From NCBI GenBank assembly GCA_963676845.2, contig CAXXKK010000028.1, positions 10,793 through 74,792 on the forward strand: DNA of 64,000 bases, read 5' to 3'. Source of the DNA: G963662675 sp963676845. Its GTDB lineage: Bacteria > Bacteroidota > Bacteroidia > Bacteroidales > Prolixibacteraceae. Below are positions 8,743 to 17,360 of the stretch, piece after piece (the stretch's first letter is position 1; every line of letters starts with the position of its first letter). Under the pieces are notes generated by a model that saw only the letters and a list, made by a program, of their open reading frames with translations, was not told the origin of the DNA and did not search any database. The translations under genes were made by a program, and so were the position numbers.

Positions 8743-9731
8743 GCTATCCTGTCACAAGACTAAGAAGGCTAAGAAAGTCGGCCACAATACGCAATATGGT
8801 GCGGGAAACAGAAGTAAACAGGGATGATTTGATTATGCCCTACTTTGTTTGCCCCGGAGAAAAGGTCAAAAAACCAATCTCTTCCATGCCCGGAAATTAT
8901 AATTTTTCAATTGACCTTTTGGTTGAAGAAGTGAAAGATTTGTTTACTCAAACAGGAATAGACAAAATATTACTGTTTGGAATTCCTGAGGAAAAGGACG
9001 AACATGGGCATGTCGCATGTTCTCATGATGCCATTGTGCCACGGGCTATTCGCGCGCTAAAAGAAGCAATCTCTGAAGTACTAATTGTTGCTGACGTTTG
9101 CAATTGTGAGTATACAACTCATGGGCATTGCGGTACAATCATAGACGGTGATGTTGATAATGACAGCACCTTACATACTTTGTCTGCCCAATCGATAACA
9201 CTAGCTAAAGCTGGTGCAGATATTATTGCCCCCAGTGATATGATGGATGGCCGTGTGGGTGCAATCCGAAAAGCACTCGATGATAATGGATTCCAAAATA
9301 CGCCTATAATGGCTTATTCTGCTAAATATGCTTCCGGCTTTTACGGGCCATTCCGTGAGGCTGCAGACAGTGCTCCTCAATTTGGAGACCGCAATACCTA
9401 CCAGATGGATCCGGCAAATTCAGATGAAGCCCTTCGTGAGGTAGAACAAGACATTATTGAAGGAGCAGACATGGTTATGGTGAAGCCTGCGTTGAGTTAT
9501 ATGGATGTGATAAGCAGAATCAAATCAACCTTCAACCTACCCTTAGTTGCTTACAATGTAAGTGGAGAATTTTCCATGGTGAAAGCTGCCGGAGAAAAAG
9601 GATGGATTGATGAAGAACGATTAATCAAAGAGATTTTAACTTCGCTAAAACGTGCAGGCGCTGATATCATTATCAGCTATCATTCCAAAGAATTTGTATT
9701 AAACGAATTGAAAAAAGGAAACCGAGTATAA
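8739..9731 (+). CDS. hemB: Delta-aminolevulinic acid dehydratase (porphobilinogen synthase), zinc type
   Basis: HemB condenses two aminolevulinate molecules into porphobilinogen. The protein has 330 residues. The two active-site lysines are Lys196 in MAYSAKYASGFYGPFREA and Lys249 in MVMVKPALSYMD, the latter forming the Schiff base. The metal loop reads DVCNCEYTTHGHCG, with Cys121, Cys123 and Cys131, the signature of the zinc-dependent class rather than the magnesium class. The start overlaps hemD by 4 bases (ATGA). Confidence 0.97.
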   Translation: MSYPVTRLRRLRKSATIRNMVRETEVNRDDLIMPYFVCPGEKVKKPISSMPGNYNFSIDLLVEEVKDLFTQTGIDKILLFGIPEEKDEHGHVACSHDAIVPRAIRALKEAISEVLIVADVCNCEYTTHGHCGTIIDGDVDNDSTLHTLSAQSITLAKAGADIIAPSDMMDGRVGAIRKALDDNGFQNTPIMAYSAKYASGFYGPFREAADSAPQFGDRNTYQMDPANSDEALREVEQDIIEGADMVMVKPALSYMDVISRIKSTFNLPLVAYNVSGEFSMVKAAGEKGWIDEERLIKEILTSLKRAGADIIISYHSKEFVLNELKKGNRV

Positions 9732-9753
9732 ACCAACAGAAAAATAGTTAACA

Positions 9754-11043
9754 ATGACATACAACAATAGCATAAAAGCCTTCGAAAAAGCACAACAACT
9801 AATACCTGGTGGGGTAAATTCTCCGGTTCGTGCCTTTAAAAGTGTAGATGCAGATCCTGTTTTTATTCAAAAAGCAAAGGGATCAAAAATCTGGGATATT
9901 GACGGAAATGAATACATCGATTTTGTTTCATCCTGGGGACCACTTATTTTAGGTCATGCCCGTGACGAAATTGTAAGTGCAATTAAAGATGCAGCTGAGC
10001 TGGGAACAAGCTACGGTGCCCCTACCCTGATTGAAAATGAAATGGCCGAGCTAATCACCTCAATGGTTCCATCGGTTGATAAAGTCCGTATGGTTAATTC
10101 AGGTACAGAAGCCACGATGAGTGCTCTTCGTTTAGCGAGAGGCTATACTGGCCGTGACTTGGTTGTGAAATTTGCAGGCTGCTTTCATGGTCATGCAGAC
10201 AGCTTCCTGATTAAAGCCGGCTCTGGGGCTATTACGCTTGGATTGCCAGACAGTCCGGGAGTTACAAAGGCAACTGCGAAAGATACCTTGATTGCCGAAT
10301 ACAACGATTTAGAATCGGTTGAAAAACTATTCAAGGAACATGGAGAAGATATTGCTGCTGTAATTCTTGAGCCTATTCCCGGAAACATGGGTGTTGTTTT
10401 ACCGGAAGAAGGATTTCTTCAGGGAGTAAGAGACATCACCACTAAATATGGTTCGTTATTGATTTTTGATGAAGTGATCAGCGGATTTCGTGTTTCTACA
10501 GGTGGTGCCCAAAAGATATTTAATGTAAGTCCGGATATTACCACATTGGGTAAAATTATTGGTGGCGGACTTCCTGTTGGTGCTTATGGAGGCCGAGAGG
10601 AAATCATGAACAAACTGGCGCCTGAAGGCCCTATTTATCAGGCCGGAACTTTGTCTGGTAATCCTTTGGCGATGGCTGCAGGGACAGCAATGCTAAAAAC
10701 ATTAAACGAAAATCCTTCAATTTATACTGAGCTTGAACGCAAAGCTGCCAAACTGGAAGCTGGATTAAGGAATAATCTTTTAGAAACCGGAGTTCCCGGG
10801 GTTATCAATCGAATCGGTTCTATGATGACTTTGTTCTTCACTGAAGTTGAAAAAGTAAATTCATTTCAAGAGTCAATGCAGTCTGACACATCAAAATACG
10901 CAGCCTATTTTAAAAAATCGTTGGATAGCGGTATTTATATTGCTCCATCGCAGTTTGAGTGTCTGTTTGTTTCTGATGCACATTCTGATGCCGATATTGA
11001 TCAGATTATTGAAGCAAATCGAAAAGCTCTAAAAAGTTTATAA
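9754..11043 (+). CDS. hemL: Glutamate-1-semialdehyde 2,1-aminomutase
   Basis: HemL converts glutamate-1-semialdehyde to 5-aminolevulinate using pyridoxal phosphate, the step directly after HemA. The 429-residue protein shows the fold-type I aminotransferase motifs: NSGTEATMSALRLARG, GCFHGHADSFL, IFDEVISGFR, and the cofactor Lys267 in TLGKIIGGGLPVGAYGG. It sits between hemB and hemE with gaps of about 20 bases, as part of the same transcript. Confidence 0.97.
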   Translation: MTYNNSIKAFEKAQQLIPGGVNSPVRAFKSVDADPVFIQKAKGSKIWDIDGNEYIDFVSSWGPLILGHARDEIVSAIKDAAELGTSYGAPTLIENEMAELITSMVPSVDKVRMVNSGTEATMSALRLARGYTGRDLVVKFAGCFHGHADSFLIKAGSGAITLGLPDSPGVTKATAKDTLIAEYNDLESVEKLFKEHGEDIAAVILEPIPGNMGVVLPEEGFLQGVRDITTKYGSLLIFDEVISGFRVSTGGAQKIFNVSPDITTLGKIIGGGLPVGAYGGREEIMNKLAPEGPIYQAGTLSGNPLAMAAGTAMLKTLNENPSIYTELERKAAKLEAGLRNNLLETGVPGVINRIGSMMTLFFTEVEKVNSFQESMQSDTSKYAAYFKKSLDSGIYIAPSQFECLFVSDAHSDADIDQIIEANRKALKSL

Positions 11044-11064
11044 AACGGATTAATCAATTTTAAA

Positions 11065-12096
11065 ATGAAGGATTCTATCTTCCTAAAAACGTTAAGAGGA
11101 GAAAAGACTGAGCGACCTCCTGTTTGGTTTATGCGTCAGGCTGGCCGTGTATTGCCCAATTACAACAAGTTGAAGGAAAAGTACACTTTTCATGAGTTGA
11201 TGGAAGATCCACAACTGGCAGCGAAAGTAACGCTTATGCCCATTCAGGATTTAGGTGTTGATGCAGCCATCCTTTTCTCTGATATTCTGGTGATTCCGAA
11301 TGCCATGGGTATGGAACTGGAATTTACCGATCATGGGCCGGTTTTTAATAAACCGCTGAAAGGACTTTCCAATCCGGTTGAGCATTTAAAACCCGCACCT
11401 GAGAAACTAGAATATATATACAGGAATATTGATGAAATCATCAAGCAACGTCCTGATAATATTCCTCTTATCGGATTTTGTGGTGCTCCATTAACCACAC
11501 TTTGCTATATGATTCAGGGAATTAGCAAGAACCCTAATTTTCCTGATGCGGTTAAGTTTTTATTTCAACACAAACAAGAAGCACTACAATTAATTGATGC
11601 CGTAGCTGATCTTTCAGTGCACTATACGCAGATGCAAATTGAGCATGGAGTTGATGCGTTTCAATTGTTTGAAACCCATGCCAATCTGATTCCATCTGAA
11701 ATGTATATGGAAATGTTTATGCCGGCCATTCAAAAAATCAGTAAGGCTGTTAGAGAAACCGGAACTCCGTTCATCTTTTTCCCAAAAGGATTAGGGACAG
11801 GTTTGGGCTATATAACGCCGGAAATGGCTGACTTTGTAAGTATTGACTGGCAAATGCCTATCGAGCATGCCAGGGAGCTTGTTCATCCCGAAATTGGGCT
11901 TCAAGGCAATTTGGATCCTCGAAAGCTTTATGCTTCACAGGATGAAATTGCTGCTGAATTGGAAAAATTCAAGCCCTTTTTCAAAAAGAATGAAAAATGG
12001 ATTTTCAACCTAGGACATGGTTTTTTGCCGGATATCCCTTATGAAAATGCCAAATTTGTGGCAGACTGGATAAAAAATACCGACTGGGATTCATGA
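11065..12096 (+). CDS. hemE: Uroporphyrinogen decarboxylase
   Basis: HemE removes four carboxylates from uroporphyrinogen III to give coproporphyrinogen III. The protein has 343 residues and the N-terminal signature PPVWFMRQAGRVLPNY near residue 20, with the conserved Arg residues, plus the second signature block GFCGAPLTTLCYMIQG. It is the last recognisable heme enzyme in this cluster; the coproporphyrinogen oxidase and later steps are not in the window. Confidence 0.97.
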   Translation: MKDSIFLKTLRGEKTERPPVWFMRQAGRVLPNYNKLKEKYTFHELMEDPQLAAKVTLMPIQDLGVDAAILFSDILVIPNAMGMELEFTDHGPVFNKPLKGLSNPVEHLKPAPEKLEYIYRNIDEIIKQRPDNIPLIGFCGAPLTTLCYMIQGISKNPNFPDAVKFLFQHKQEALQLIDAVADLSVHYTQMQIEHGVDAFQLFETHANLIPSEMYMEMFMPAIQKISKAVRETGTPFIFFPKGLGTGLGYITPEMADFVSIDWQMPIEHARELVHPEIGLQGNLDPRKLYASQDEIAAELEKFKPFFKKNEKWIFNLGHGFLPDIPYENAKFVADWIKNTDWDS

Positions 12097-12144
12097 AATT
12101 CCTGAAAATATTATCTTCGCACCCGAATAAAAAGTGAAACAAGT

Positions 12145-12561
12145 ATGTTGAAAGATATTTTAGCAATTTCCGGTCAACCCGGATTATTCAAATTAATTGC
12201 AGAAGCAAAGAACAGTATTATTGTAGAGTCTCTTTTAAATGGTAAAAGAATGCCCGTTTACTCTCATTCTAAAGTGAGTACTCTTGAAGATATTGCCATT
12301 TTTACAGAAACTGCCGAAGCTCCTTTAAAAGAAGTTTTCCAGAAAATTTACGATAATGAATCGGGATCTGAAGTGAGCAAAGAAGCACTTAAAGATTTAA
12401 AAGGTTACTTTGCTACAGTATTACCGGAATACGATCGTGATCGTGTGTATACTTCTGATATGAAGAAAGTTGTGCAATGGTACAATCTACTTCTTCAAAA
12501 AGAAATGCTAAATTTTGAAGAAGAAGAAGAAAGTGAAGCTGAAGAAAAAACAGAAGAGTAG
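12145..12561 (+). CDS. DUF5606-family protein
   Basis: The protein has 138 residues and begins MLKDILAISGQPGLFKLIAE, the conserved N-terminus of DUF5606, a family of unknown function found in Bacteroidota. The C-terminus is a highly acidic Glu-rich tail (from about residue 125). There is no signal peptide or membrane segment, so it is probably cytosolic; the first 60 residues suggest a small beta-rich domain. It lies 48 bases after hemE and before a strong terminator, so it may be read with the hem genes. Confidence 0.85.
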   Translation: MLKDILAISGQPGLFKLIAEAKNSIIVESLLNGKRMPVYSHSKVSTLEDIAIFTETAEAPLKEVFQKIYDNESGSEVSKEALKDLKGYFATVLPEYDRDRVYTSDMKKVVQWYNLLLQKEMLNFEEEEESEAEEKTEE

Positions 12562-12582
12562 TATAAATTATACTATAGAATA

Positions 12583-12614
12583 AATGCCGTTACTTTCGAG
12601 TTTCGGCATTTTTT
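12583..12614 (+). terminator. Rho-independent terminator of the hem/DUF5606 transcript
   Basis: AATGCCG (12583-12589) pairs with CGGCATT (12604-12610), followed by a T-run. It lies 22 bases after the DUF5606 stop. Confidence 0.75.
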
Positions 12615-12640
12615 GTCTCCCAAAATTAACCAAAACTCAA

Positions 12641-12672
12641 AAAAAAGGTTCGTCTGGATATCCAGACGAACC
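12641..12672 (-). terminator. Rho-independent terminator of the RRM protein gene
   Basis: A perfect 26-bp palindrome at 12647-12672 (arms GGTTCGTCTGGAT and ATCCAGACGAACC) is followed on the minus strand by an uninterrupted run of T residues. It sits 28 bases beyond the RRM gene stop. Confidence 0.82.
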
Positions 12673-12700
12673 ATATATTTCCAAATAAGTACTGTTCTTC

Positions 12701-12991
12701 CTAGTAACGGTCTCTTCTTTGAAAACGGTCATTGCGACGAGGTCTTTCTTCACGAGGTTTTGCTTCATTAACCTTCATGTTACGACCTTGTACTTCAAAA
12801 CCATCAAGTCTTTCAATAGCTTCAGAACCTTCTTGATCATCAGCCATTTCAACGAAACCAAATCCTTTTGCACGACCAGTATCGCGATCTTTGATAATTT
12901 TAACAGAAACAACTTCGCCAAATTGGCCAAATAAATCTTGAAGTTCTGCTTCTTCCAGGTTGTAGTTTAAATTCCCTACGTAAATGTTCAT
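12701..12991 (-). CDS. RRM-domain RNA-binding protein
   Basis: A 96-residue protein made of one RNA recognition motif (residues 1-80) with RNP2 as IYVGNL at residues 3-8 and RNP1 as KGFGFVEM near residue 43. A short Arg-rich tail follows (RPRRNDRFQRRDRY). Small single-RRM proteins are abundant in Bacteroidota, where they act as global RNA-binding regulators in place of Hfq or cold-shock proteins. It has its own promoter and terminator and a leader of roughly 200 nt, which suggests post-transcriptional control. Confidence 0.92.
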   Translation of the reverse strand: MNIYVGNLNYNLEEAELQDLFGQFGEVVSVKIIKDRDTGRAKGFGFVEMADDQEGSEAIERLDGFEVQGRNMKVNEAKPREERPRRNDRFQRRDRY

Positions 12992-13292
12992 AATAAAAAA
13001 ATAAAAAATTAAAATAAATAATGCTCACAGGCATTGCCATTGAATTTAGAACCGGGAATCTTTCTTTCAAACGAATGAATCACTGCAACCTAAAAGCTAA
13101 GGCAAACCCCAAAAACAAATAAAAAAAATTAAATAACGACCGTAAATGTGTAGAGCTATTTTAACATTAACATCTACAATTATTTACGTAATAGTTCAAT
13201 ACAAAAATAAGTATTGTTTTGATTCCGCAAATTAATTGAATGTTTTTTTAAGAATAATATTGAAAAAAAGAGCAATAAAACCTCATAAGTAG
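12992..13292 (-). promoter_or_regulatory. Long 5' leader and promoter of the RRM protein gene
   Basis: This 301-base gap holds no gene. On the minus strand a -7 element TATTTTTG (+ strand 13202-13209) with a TTG 18 bases upstream (13228-13230) would start transcription near 13195 and leave a leader of about 200 nt. The leader is richer in G+C than its flanks at 13022-13110 and contains a small hairpin, AATGC/GCATT, near 13020-13035. Confidence 0.4.
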
Positions 13293-14486
13293 TTATTCAA
13301 CATACAAAACCAGCCCCTTAAGGTACTCTCCTTCGGGATGATAGATGCTTACCGGATGATCTGCAGGTTGAATTAATTGATGTAAAATTCTAACATTTCT
13401 TCCAGAAATAGCAGCAGCAGAAAAAACAGCTTCTCTAAATTTCTCTTTTGTAACTACTTGTGAACAACTAAAAGTGAAGACAATTCCACCAGATCGTATT
13501 TGTTCAAAAGCCTTTAAATTAAGACGCTTATATGCCTGAAGAGCTTGTCTTAACGCATTTTTATGTTTTGCGAAAGCTGGAGGGTCAAGAATAATCAAAT
13601 CGTACTTATCTTTAATATTCGCCATAAACTCAAAAGCATCAGTAGCAAATGCTTCATGACGTTTATCATCTTGGAAATTGAGTGAAACATTTCGATTTGT
13701 CAGTTCAATGGCTTTTACAGATGAATCAACAGAGTGAACAATGTTTGCTCCGCCACGCATTGCATAAAAAGAAAAACCACCACTGTAACAAAACATATTA
13801 AGAACATCACGACCTTGAGCATATTTTTGTACCAGATACCTGTTTTCACGCTGATCAATGAAGAACCCTGTTTTTTGTCCTCCGATCCAATCAACTGCAA
13901 AGGAATTTCCATATTCCTGTACAATAGCTGATCCTTCAGAATCTCCCAACAAATATTCATTTTCCGGCTCAATATCAGCTTTATATGGAAGAGTCTTCTC
14001 ACTTTTATCATAAACAGCCTGCAGCTTATCTCCAAGTATTTCTTTTAGTATTTCTGCTAGTTCATAACGAATTAAGTATAAACCTATAGAATGAGCCTGA
14101 AACACAGCCGTACCATTATAAAAATCAATGACTAAACCGGGAAGTCCATCTCCTTCACCATGTAATAAACGAAAGACTGTTGTTTCTGTACTGTCCAGAA
14201 AGCCTAAAGCACGCCGAATATTTACCGCTTTTTCAAGTTTATCCTTCCAAAAGTTGGAGTCAATTGATTCATCATCAAAAGTCAGAATTCTAACTGCAAT
14301 CGAACCTATTTGAAAATGACCTATTCCCAAAAATTCATTGCTACTGGAAACAACTCTAACAAGATCACCTTCCAGCACCTCTCCTTTAATTTTTTTAATA
14401 GCACCCGAAAAAACCCAGGGGTGAAAACGCTTTAATGACTGTTCTTTTTTAGGTTTAAGAACAACAGTCGCTTGTATGTTTGTCAT
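13293..14486 (-). CDS. Class I SAM-dependent 23S rRNA methyltransferase, RlmI type
   Basis: The 397-residue protein has an N-terminal PUA-like RNA-binding domain (about 5-80, with FHPWVFSGAIKKI) and a C-terminal Rossmann methyltransferase domain. The latter has motif I as NMFCYSGGFSFYAM near residue 230 and the catalytic motif LDPPAFAKHK near residue 302. RlmI-type enzymes methylate a cytosine at C5 in 23S rRNA; the length and domain order fit. It is followed after 2 bases by nothing further on its strand but is itself preceded by the RNase D-like gene 2 bases upstream, so the two share a transcript. Confidence 0.9.
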   Translation of the reverse strand: MTNIQATVVLKPKKEQSLKRFHPWVFSGAIKKIKGEVLEGDLVRVVSSSNEFLGIGHFQIGSIAVRILTFDDESIDSNFWKDKLEKAVNIRRALGFLDSTETTVFRLLHGEGDGLPGLVIDFYNGTAVFQAHSIGLYLIRYELAEILKEILGDKLQAVYDKSEKTLPYKADIEPENEYLLGDSEGSAIVQEYGNSFAVDWIGGQKTGFFIDQRENRYLVQKYAQGRDVLNMFCYSGGFSFYAMRGGANIVHSVDSSVKAIELTNRNVSLNFQDDKRHEAFATDAFEFMANIKDKYDLIILDPPAFAKHKNALRQALQAYKRLNLKAFEQIRSGGIVFTFSCSQVVTKEKFREAVFSAAAISGRNVRILHQLIQPADHPVSIYHPEGEYLKGLVLYVE

Positions 14487-14488
14487 GA

Positions 14489-15061
14489 TTATGCTTCAGC
14501 TAAAGAACGAAAAACAAGAAATGGAATCCATGCATCAGTTGCTGCATAGCTTTGTTGAGCTTCTGAGAGCTCAACATTTTCCCAGTTTGATAAACGCTGA
14601 GATTTAGAAATACGTACTCCTAATACAATTCCTGCAATTTTTTTCAAACTGAAATCGTGAATGCCGTATTCTTTCACTTCTTCCTGAAGTTCCACAAAAC
14701 CAGCTGGAGCAAATTGATTGACACGTTGTAGGGTTTTTATATCATCACGAATTGCAACCCCGATTTTAAAGACATCGGGATCAGCTAAAATATTTTTAAT
14801 TTCATTTGGTAAGCCGATCTTATTTATTCTAAAAAGATAAGCTTTGCGGTCAGTAGATAATTGCAACAAGGCTACCTTATTTATTTGACCTCGCTTAAAA
14901 GAGGGCTTGGTTTCTGTGTCAAAACCTATAATCGATTCATTTTTAAGCTCTTCAATTGCCTGTTTATATGATTTTTCGTCATCAATCACTGATATTTTAC
15001 CATCAAATGCTTTTAATGGTAATGTATCAAGTTCTTCTTTTGTAATATTTTCCTGAAACAT
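14489..15061 (-). CDS. RNase D-like 3'-5' exonuclease
   Basis: The 190-residue protein is essentially a lone DEDDy exonuclease domain. ExoI is GFDTETKP (Asp48, Glu50), ExoII lies in VAIRDDIKTL (Asp106 or Asp107), and ExoIII is SYAATDAW (Tyr172, Asp176). No HRDC domain is present, unlike full RNase D. It likely acts on structured RNA or DNA in the cytoplasm. It lies 5 bases after the DUF5063 gene and 2 bases before the rRNA methyltransferase gene, forming a three-gene unit. Confidence 0.88.
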   Translation of the reverse strand: MFQENITKEELDTLPLKAFDGKISVIDDEKSYKQAIEELKNESIIGFDTETKPSFKRGQINKVALLQLSTDRKAYLFRINKIGLPNEIKNILADPDVFKIGVAIRDDIKTLQRVNQFAPAGFVELQEEVKEYGIHDFSLKKIAGIVLGVRISKSQRLSNWENVELSEAQQSYAATDAWIPFLVFRSLAEA

Positions 15062-15066
15062 CTCTG

Positions 15067-15690
15067 CTAATCTATCTTATTTTCAAACATATCATTCAAC
15101 CAATCTGGTTTATTTCCAGAAATGGTTTCATCTTCTTCCGACTTAATTTCAAGTTTTTGATCAAAGTCAATATTGCTATAAACCAAAGCATGAATTGCAC
15201 GAAGGCTATTTACCAATTTTTGCCCCCAATAGTTCTTGAAATTTTCAATGCACTCCCATAGAGCTTCCTGCATAATCTCATCATCTCCAATCCGGTAAGA
15301 AAGGATAAAATCCTTCAGATCCTGATAGATATCAGCCAGGTTTTCTGAAATACTTGAAGTCATGGGACCATCACTCAATTGCATTTCTTCCATAAAAACT
15401 TCTTGAAAATCATCATGTTCCCCCATTAGATTCATAATTCTTTGTAATAAAAAATTATAATCAACCTCAGAAACAAACTTCTCAAGCATCAATTCTTCGG
15501 TACTACCAAATTCAGGTAAAACACTAGCTTTCAAGTATAAAAGAGGTAAAATCTTTTGAGATTTACTTAAAAATGTTCTGGCATCCTCACTCCCTGCGTT
15601 CTCAATAAATGAGCAGAACTCATTCGCTACAGTTACAAACTCAATGGTATTTTTTGAGTATACAATTGGATTCAAATTTTCTTCAGTCAT
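15067..15690 (-). CDS. DUF5063-family protein
   Basis: The 207-residue soluble, acidic, helix-rich protein matches the pattern of DUF5063, with an N-terminal EFVTVANEFCSFIE and later DIYQDLKDFILSYR and NFKNYWGQKLVNSLRAIHAL. The function of the family is unknown. In Bacteroidota it is typically found next to an RNase D-like exonuclease, as here, which hints at a shared role in nucleic acid metabolism. It is the first gene of the three-gene unit that ends with the rRNA methyltransferase. Confidence 0.82.
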   Translation of the reverse strand: MTEENLNPIVYSKNTIEFVTVANEFCSFIENAGSEDARTFLSKSQKILPLLYLKASVLPEFGSTEELMLEKFVSEVDYNFLLQRIMNLMGEHDDFQEVFMEEMQLSDGPMTSSISENLADIYQDLKDFILSYRIGDDEIMQEALWECIENFKNYWGQKLVNSLRAIHALVYSNIDFDQKLEIKSEEDETISGNKPDWLNDMFENKID

Positions 15691-15793
15691 ACGGAAAAAT
15701 TAACAGCACAAAAGTAATAAGTTTTTTTTAGGATGAATAATCACTCCGCCTACAGTCCTCCAAACTTTAAGTTATTCCCTAATTCGATGGAAT

Positions 15794-15825
15794 AAAAAAA
15801 GTGGGTTCAAAAAGAACCCACTTTT
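15794..15825 (-). terminator. Terminator downstream of the OmpA gene (bidirectional shape)
   Basis: AAAAGTGGGTTC (15797-15808) pairs with GAACCCACTTTT (15814-15825) around a 5-base loop. On the minus strand the stem is followed by seven T residues; it lies 27 bases beyond the OmpA gene stop. Confidence 0.82.
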
Positions 15826-15852
15826 CTAATAATATAGTAAAAAACTTTCTTC

Positions 15853-17148
15853 TTATTCAGAATCTATTTCAACTCTTCTGTTCAATGAACGACCTTCACT
15901 TGTATTGTTTGGAGCAGCTGGCTGAGATTCACCCAGAGGAATTACTTTTATAATTCTTTGAGGAGCAATACCATTGTCAATTAGGTAAGCTCTAGCTTCA
16001 TTTGCTCTTCTTTCTGAAAGTCCCATATTATAAGCTTCAGTACCTGTTGCATCAGCGTGTCCGGTTAGGTCAATGGCAACTTTTGGATTTTCTTTCAAAT
16101 ACTTGATAATTGCATCAAGTTCAGAAGTTGCAGCAGATTTCAAACTACTCTTATCAAAATCGAAGTAAATTGATTTCAATTCCATTTCAACTACAGGACA
16201 ACCATTATTCTCAGCAGGACCAGCTTCAGTTGGACAATCATCTTCTTCATCAACGATGCCATCTCCATCAGTATCGAAAGGACAACCTTTATCATCAACT
16301 TTGTAACCACGAGGAGTATCTGGACATTGATCATCTTTATCAGCTACACCGTCACCGTCAGAGTCAGGACAACCGTTTAATGCTGCTAAACCTGCTACAT
16401 CTGGACATTCATCATCTTTGTCAGCGACACCGTCACCATCAGAATCAGGACAACCGTTTAATGCAGCTACACCTGCTTCATCCGGACAATCATCAAGGTA
16501 ATCAGCAACGCCGTCACCATCACTATCGATAGGACAACCATCTTCATCTACAGCAACACCAAATGGTGTATTAGGGCATAAATCTTTTCTGTCAGCAACA
16601 CCATCACCATCAGAATCTTTCTTTTTACAGTTAAAACTGAATTCAAGTCCTGCAGTTAGTTTTAAGAAACTTTCTGTTTTAACTCCAACTTCATCAGCTT
16701 TATCTGATCCGATTCCATCAATATATCCACCTTCAACAAAAAGAGCAACTGCATCACTAAGTCCAACTTTTGTTCCAATACCTGCATCAAAAGTTAGATT
16801 ATCAGTCGTGTTATCAAAGATATAACCAGGTCCTGCATATAGATACGGACGGAATTTACTGGTTTCGCTCAAAATTTTTCCGTTACTTAATTTATATTTT
16901 AAATTTAGGTAAGTACCAGTAATGTCAACTTCTGAATTATATAATCCTAAATTTTGATTCAAACTTAAATCGAAAGAAGGACTTAAATACCTGCCGATAT
17001 AAATCTCAGGCATGAAACCATTACGGTCATATGTATTCCCATGATATATTCCGGCACCGACACCTATACCCCATTTGTTTTCAGCTGTTTGAGCTTGTAC
17101 TGAAAATACAGAAAAAAGCACCAAAGAGAGAAGTAGAATTTTTTTCAT
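15853..17148 (-). CDS. OmpA-family outer membrane protein with thrombospondin type 3 repeats
   Basis: The 431-residue protein has a signal peptide (cleavage near VQAQ, residue 20). An eight-stranded-type beta-barrel region follows (about 24-174), then a calcium-binding linker of five thrombospondin type 3 repeats (about 178-318, each with DxDGDGV.D and CP). The C-terminal OmpA peptidoglycan-binding domain (about 322-431) contains IYFDFDKSSL, LTGHADATGTEAYNMGLSERRA and NRRVEI. The protein should tie the outer membrane to peptidoglycan. The gene is monocistronic with a good promoter and terminator and is probably highly expressed. Confidence 0.95.
   Translation of the reverse strand: MKKILLLSLVLFSVFSVQAQTAENKWGIGVGAGIYHGNTYDRNGFMPEIYIGRYLSPSFDLSLNQNLGLYNSEVDITGTYLNLKYKLSNGKILSETSKFRPYLYAGPGYIFDNTTDNLTFDAGIGTKVGLSDAVALFVEGGYIDGIGSDKADEVGVKTESFLKLTAGLEFSFNCKKKDSDGDGVADRKDLCPNTPFGVAVDEDGCPIDSDGDGVADYLDDCPDEAGVAALNGCPDSDGDGVADKDDECPDVAGLAALNGCPDSDGDGVADKDDQCPDTPRGYKVDDKGCPFDTDGDGIVDEEDDCPTEAGPAENNGCPVVEMELKSIYFDFDKSSLKSAATSELDAIIKYLKENPKVAIDLTGHADATGTEAYNMGLSERRANEARAYLIDNGIAPQRIIKVIPLGESQPAAPNNTSEGRSLNRRVEIDSE
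16195..16617 (-). repeat. Thrombospondin type 3 repeat array inside the OmpA gene
   Basis: Five units encode DSDGDGVAD...CPD-type calcium loops (protein residues about 178-318). The middle units are nearly identical: GCPDSDGDGVADKDD occurs twice, and AALNGCPDSDGDGVADKDD is repeated with only small changes, indicating recent unit duplication. Confidence 0.85.
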
Positions 17149-17238
17149 AATATACTTATTATTAATATGTTAATAGTTCTCATACAAGTCAGCATTAATA
17201 TACTAAATTTATTGAATTCAGTCATCATGCTGCTTAAA

Positions 17239-17268
17239 CAAAAATAAAGATATTTATTTCACTACAAA
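17239..17268 (-). promoter_or_regulatory. Promoter of the OmpA gene
   Basis: On the minus strand TTTG (17265-17268 complement), 18 bases, then TATTTTTG (17239-17246 complement): a close match to the Bacteroidota promoter TTTG-N19-TAnnTTTG. The leader would be about 85 nt. Confidence 0.6.
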
Positions 17269-17360
17269 TGAATGAGTTTAAAAAAATGATATCTATCTAA
17301 AAATAAAGTATTTTAGATTCATATTCAGAATCAACACATAAAGAAAAAAATCATATTGTG

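Noticed and set aside
16110..16532. A 140-codon plus-strand frame rich in His, Gln and Leu
   Set aside because: It is the reverse complement of the thrombospondin type 3 repeat codons of the OmpA gene; the repeated Asp/Gly codons keep the opposite strand open.
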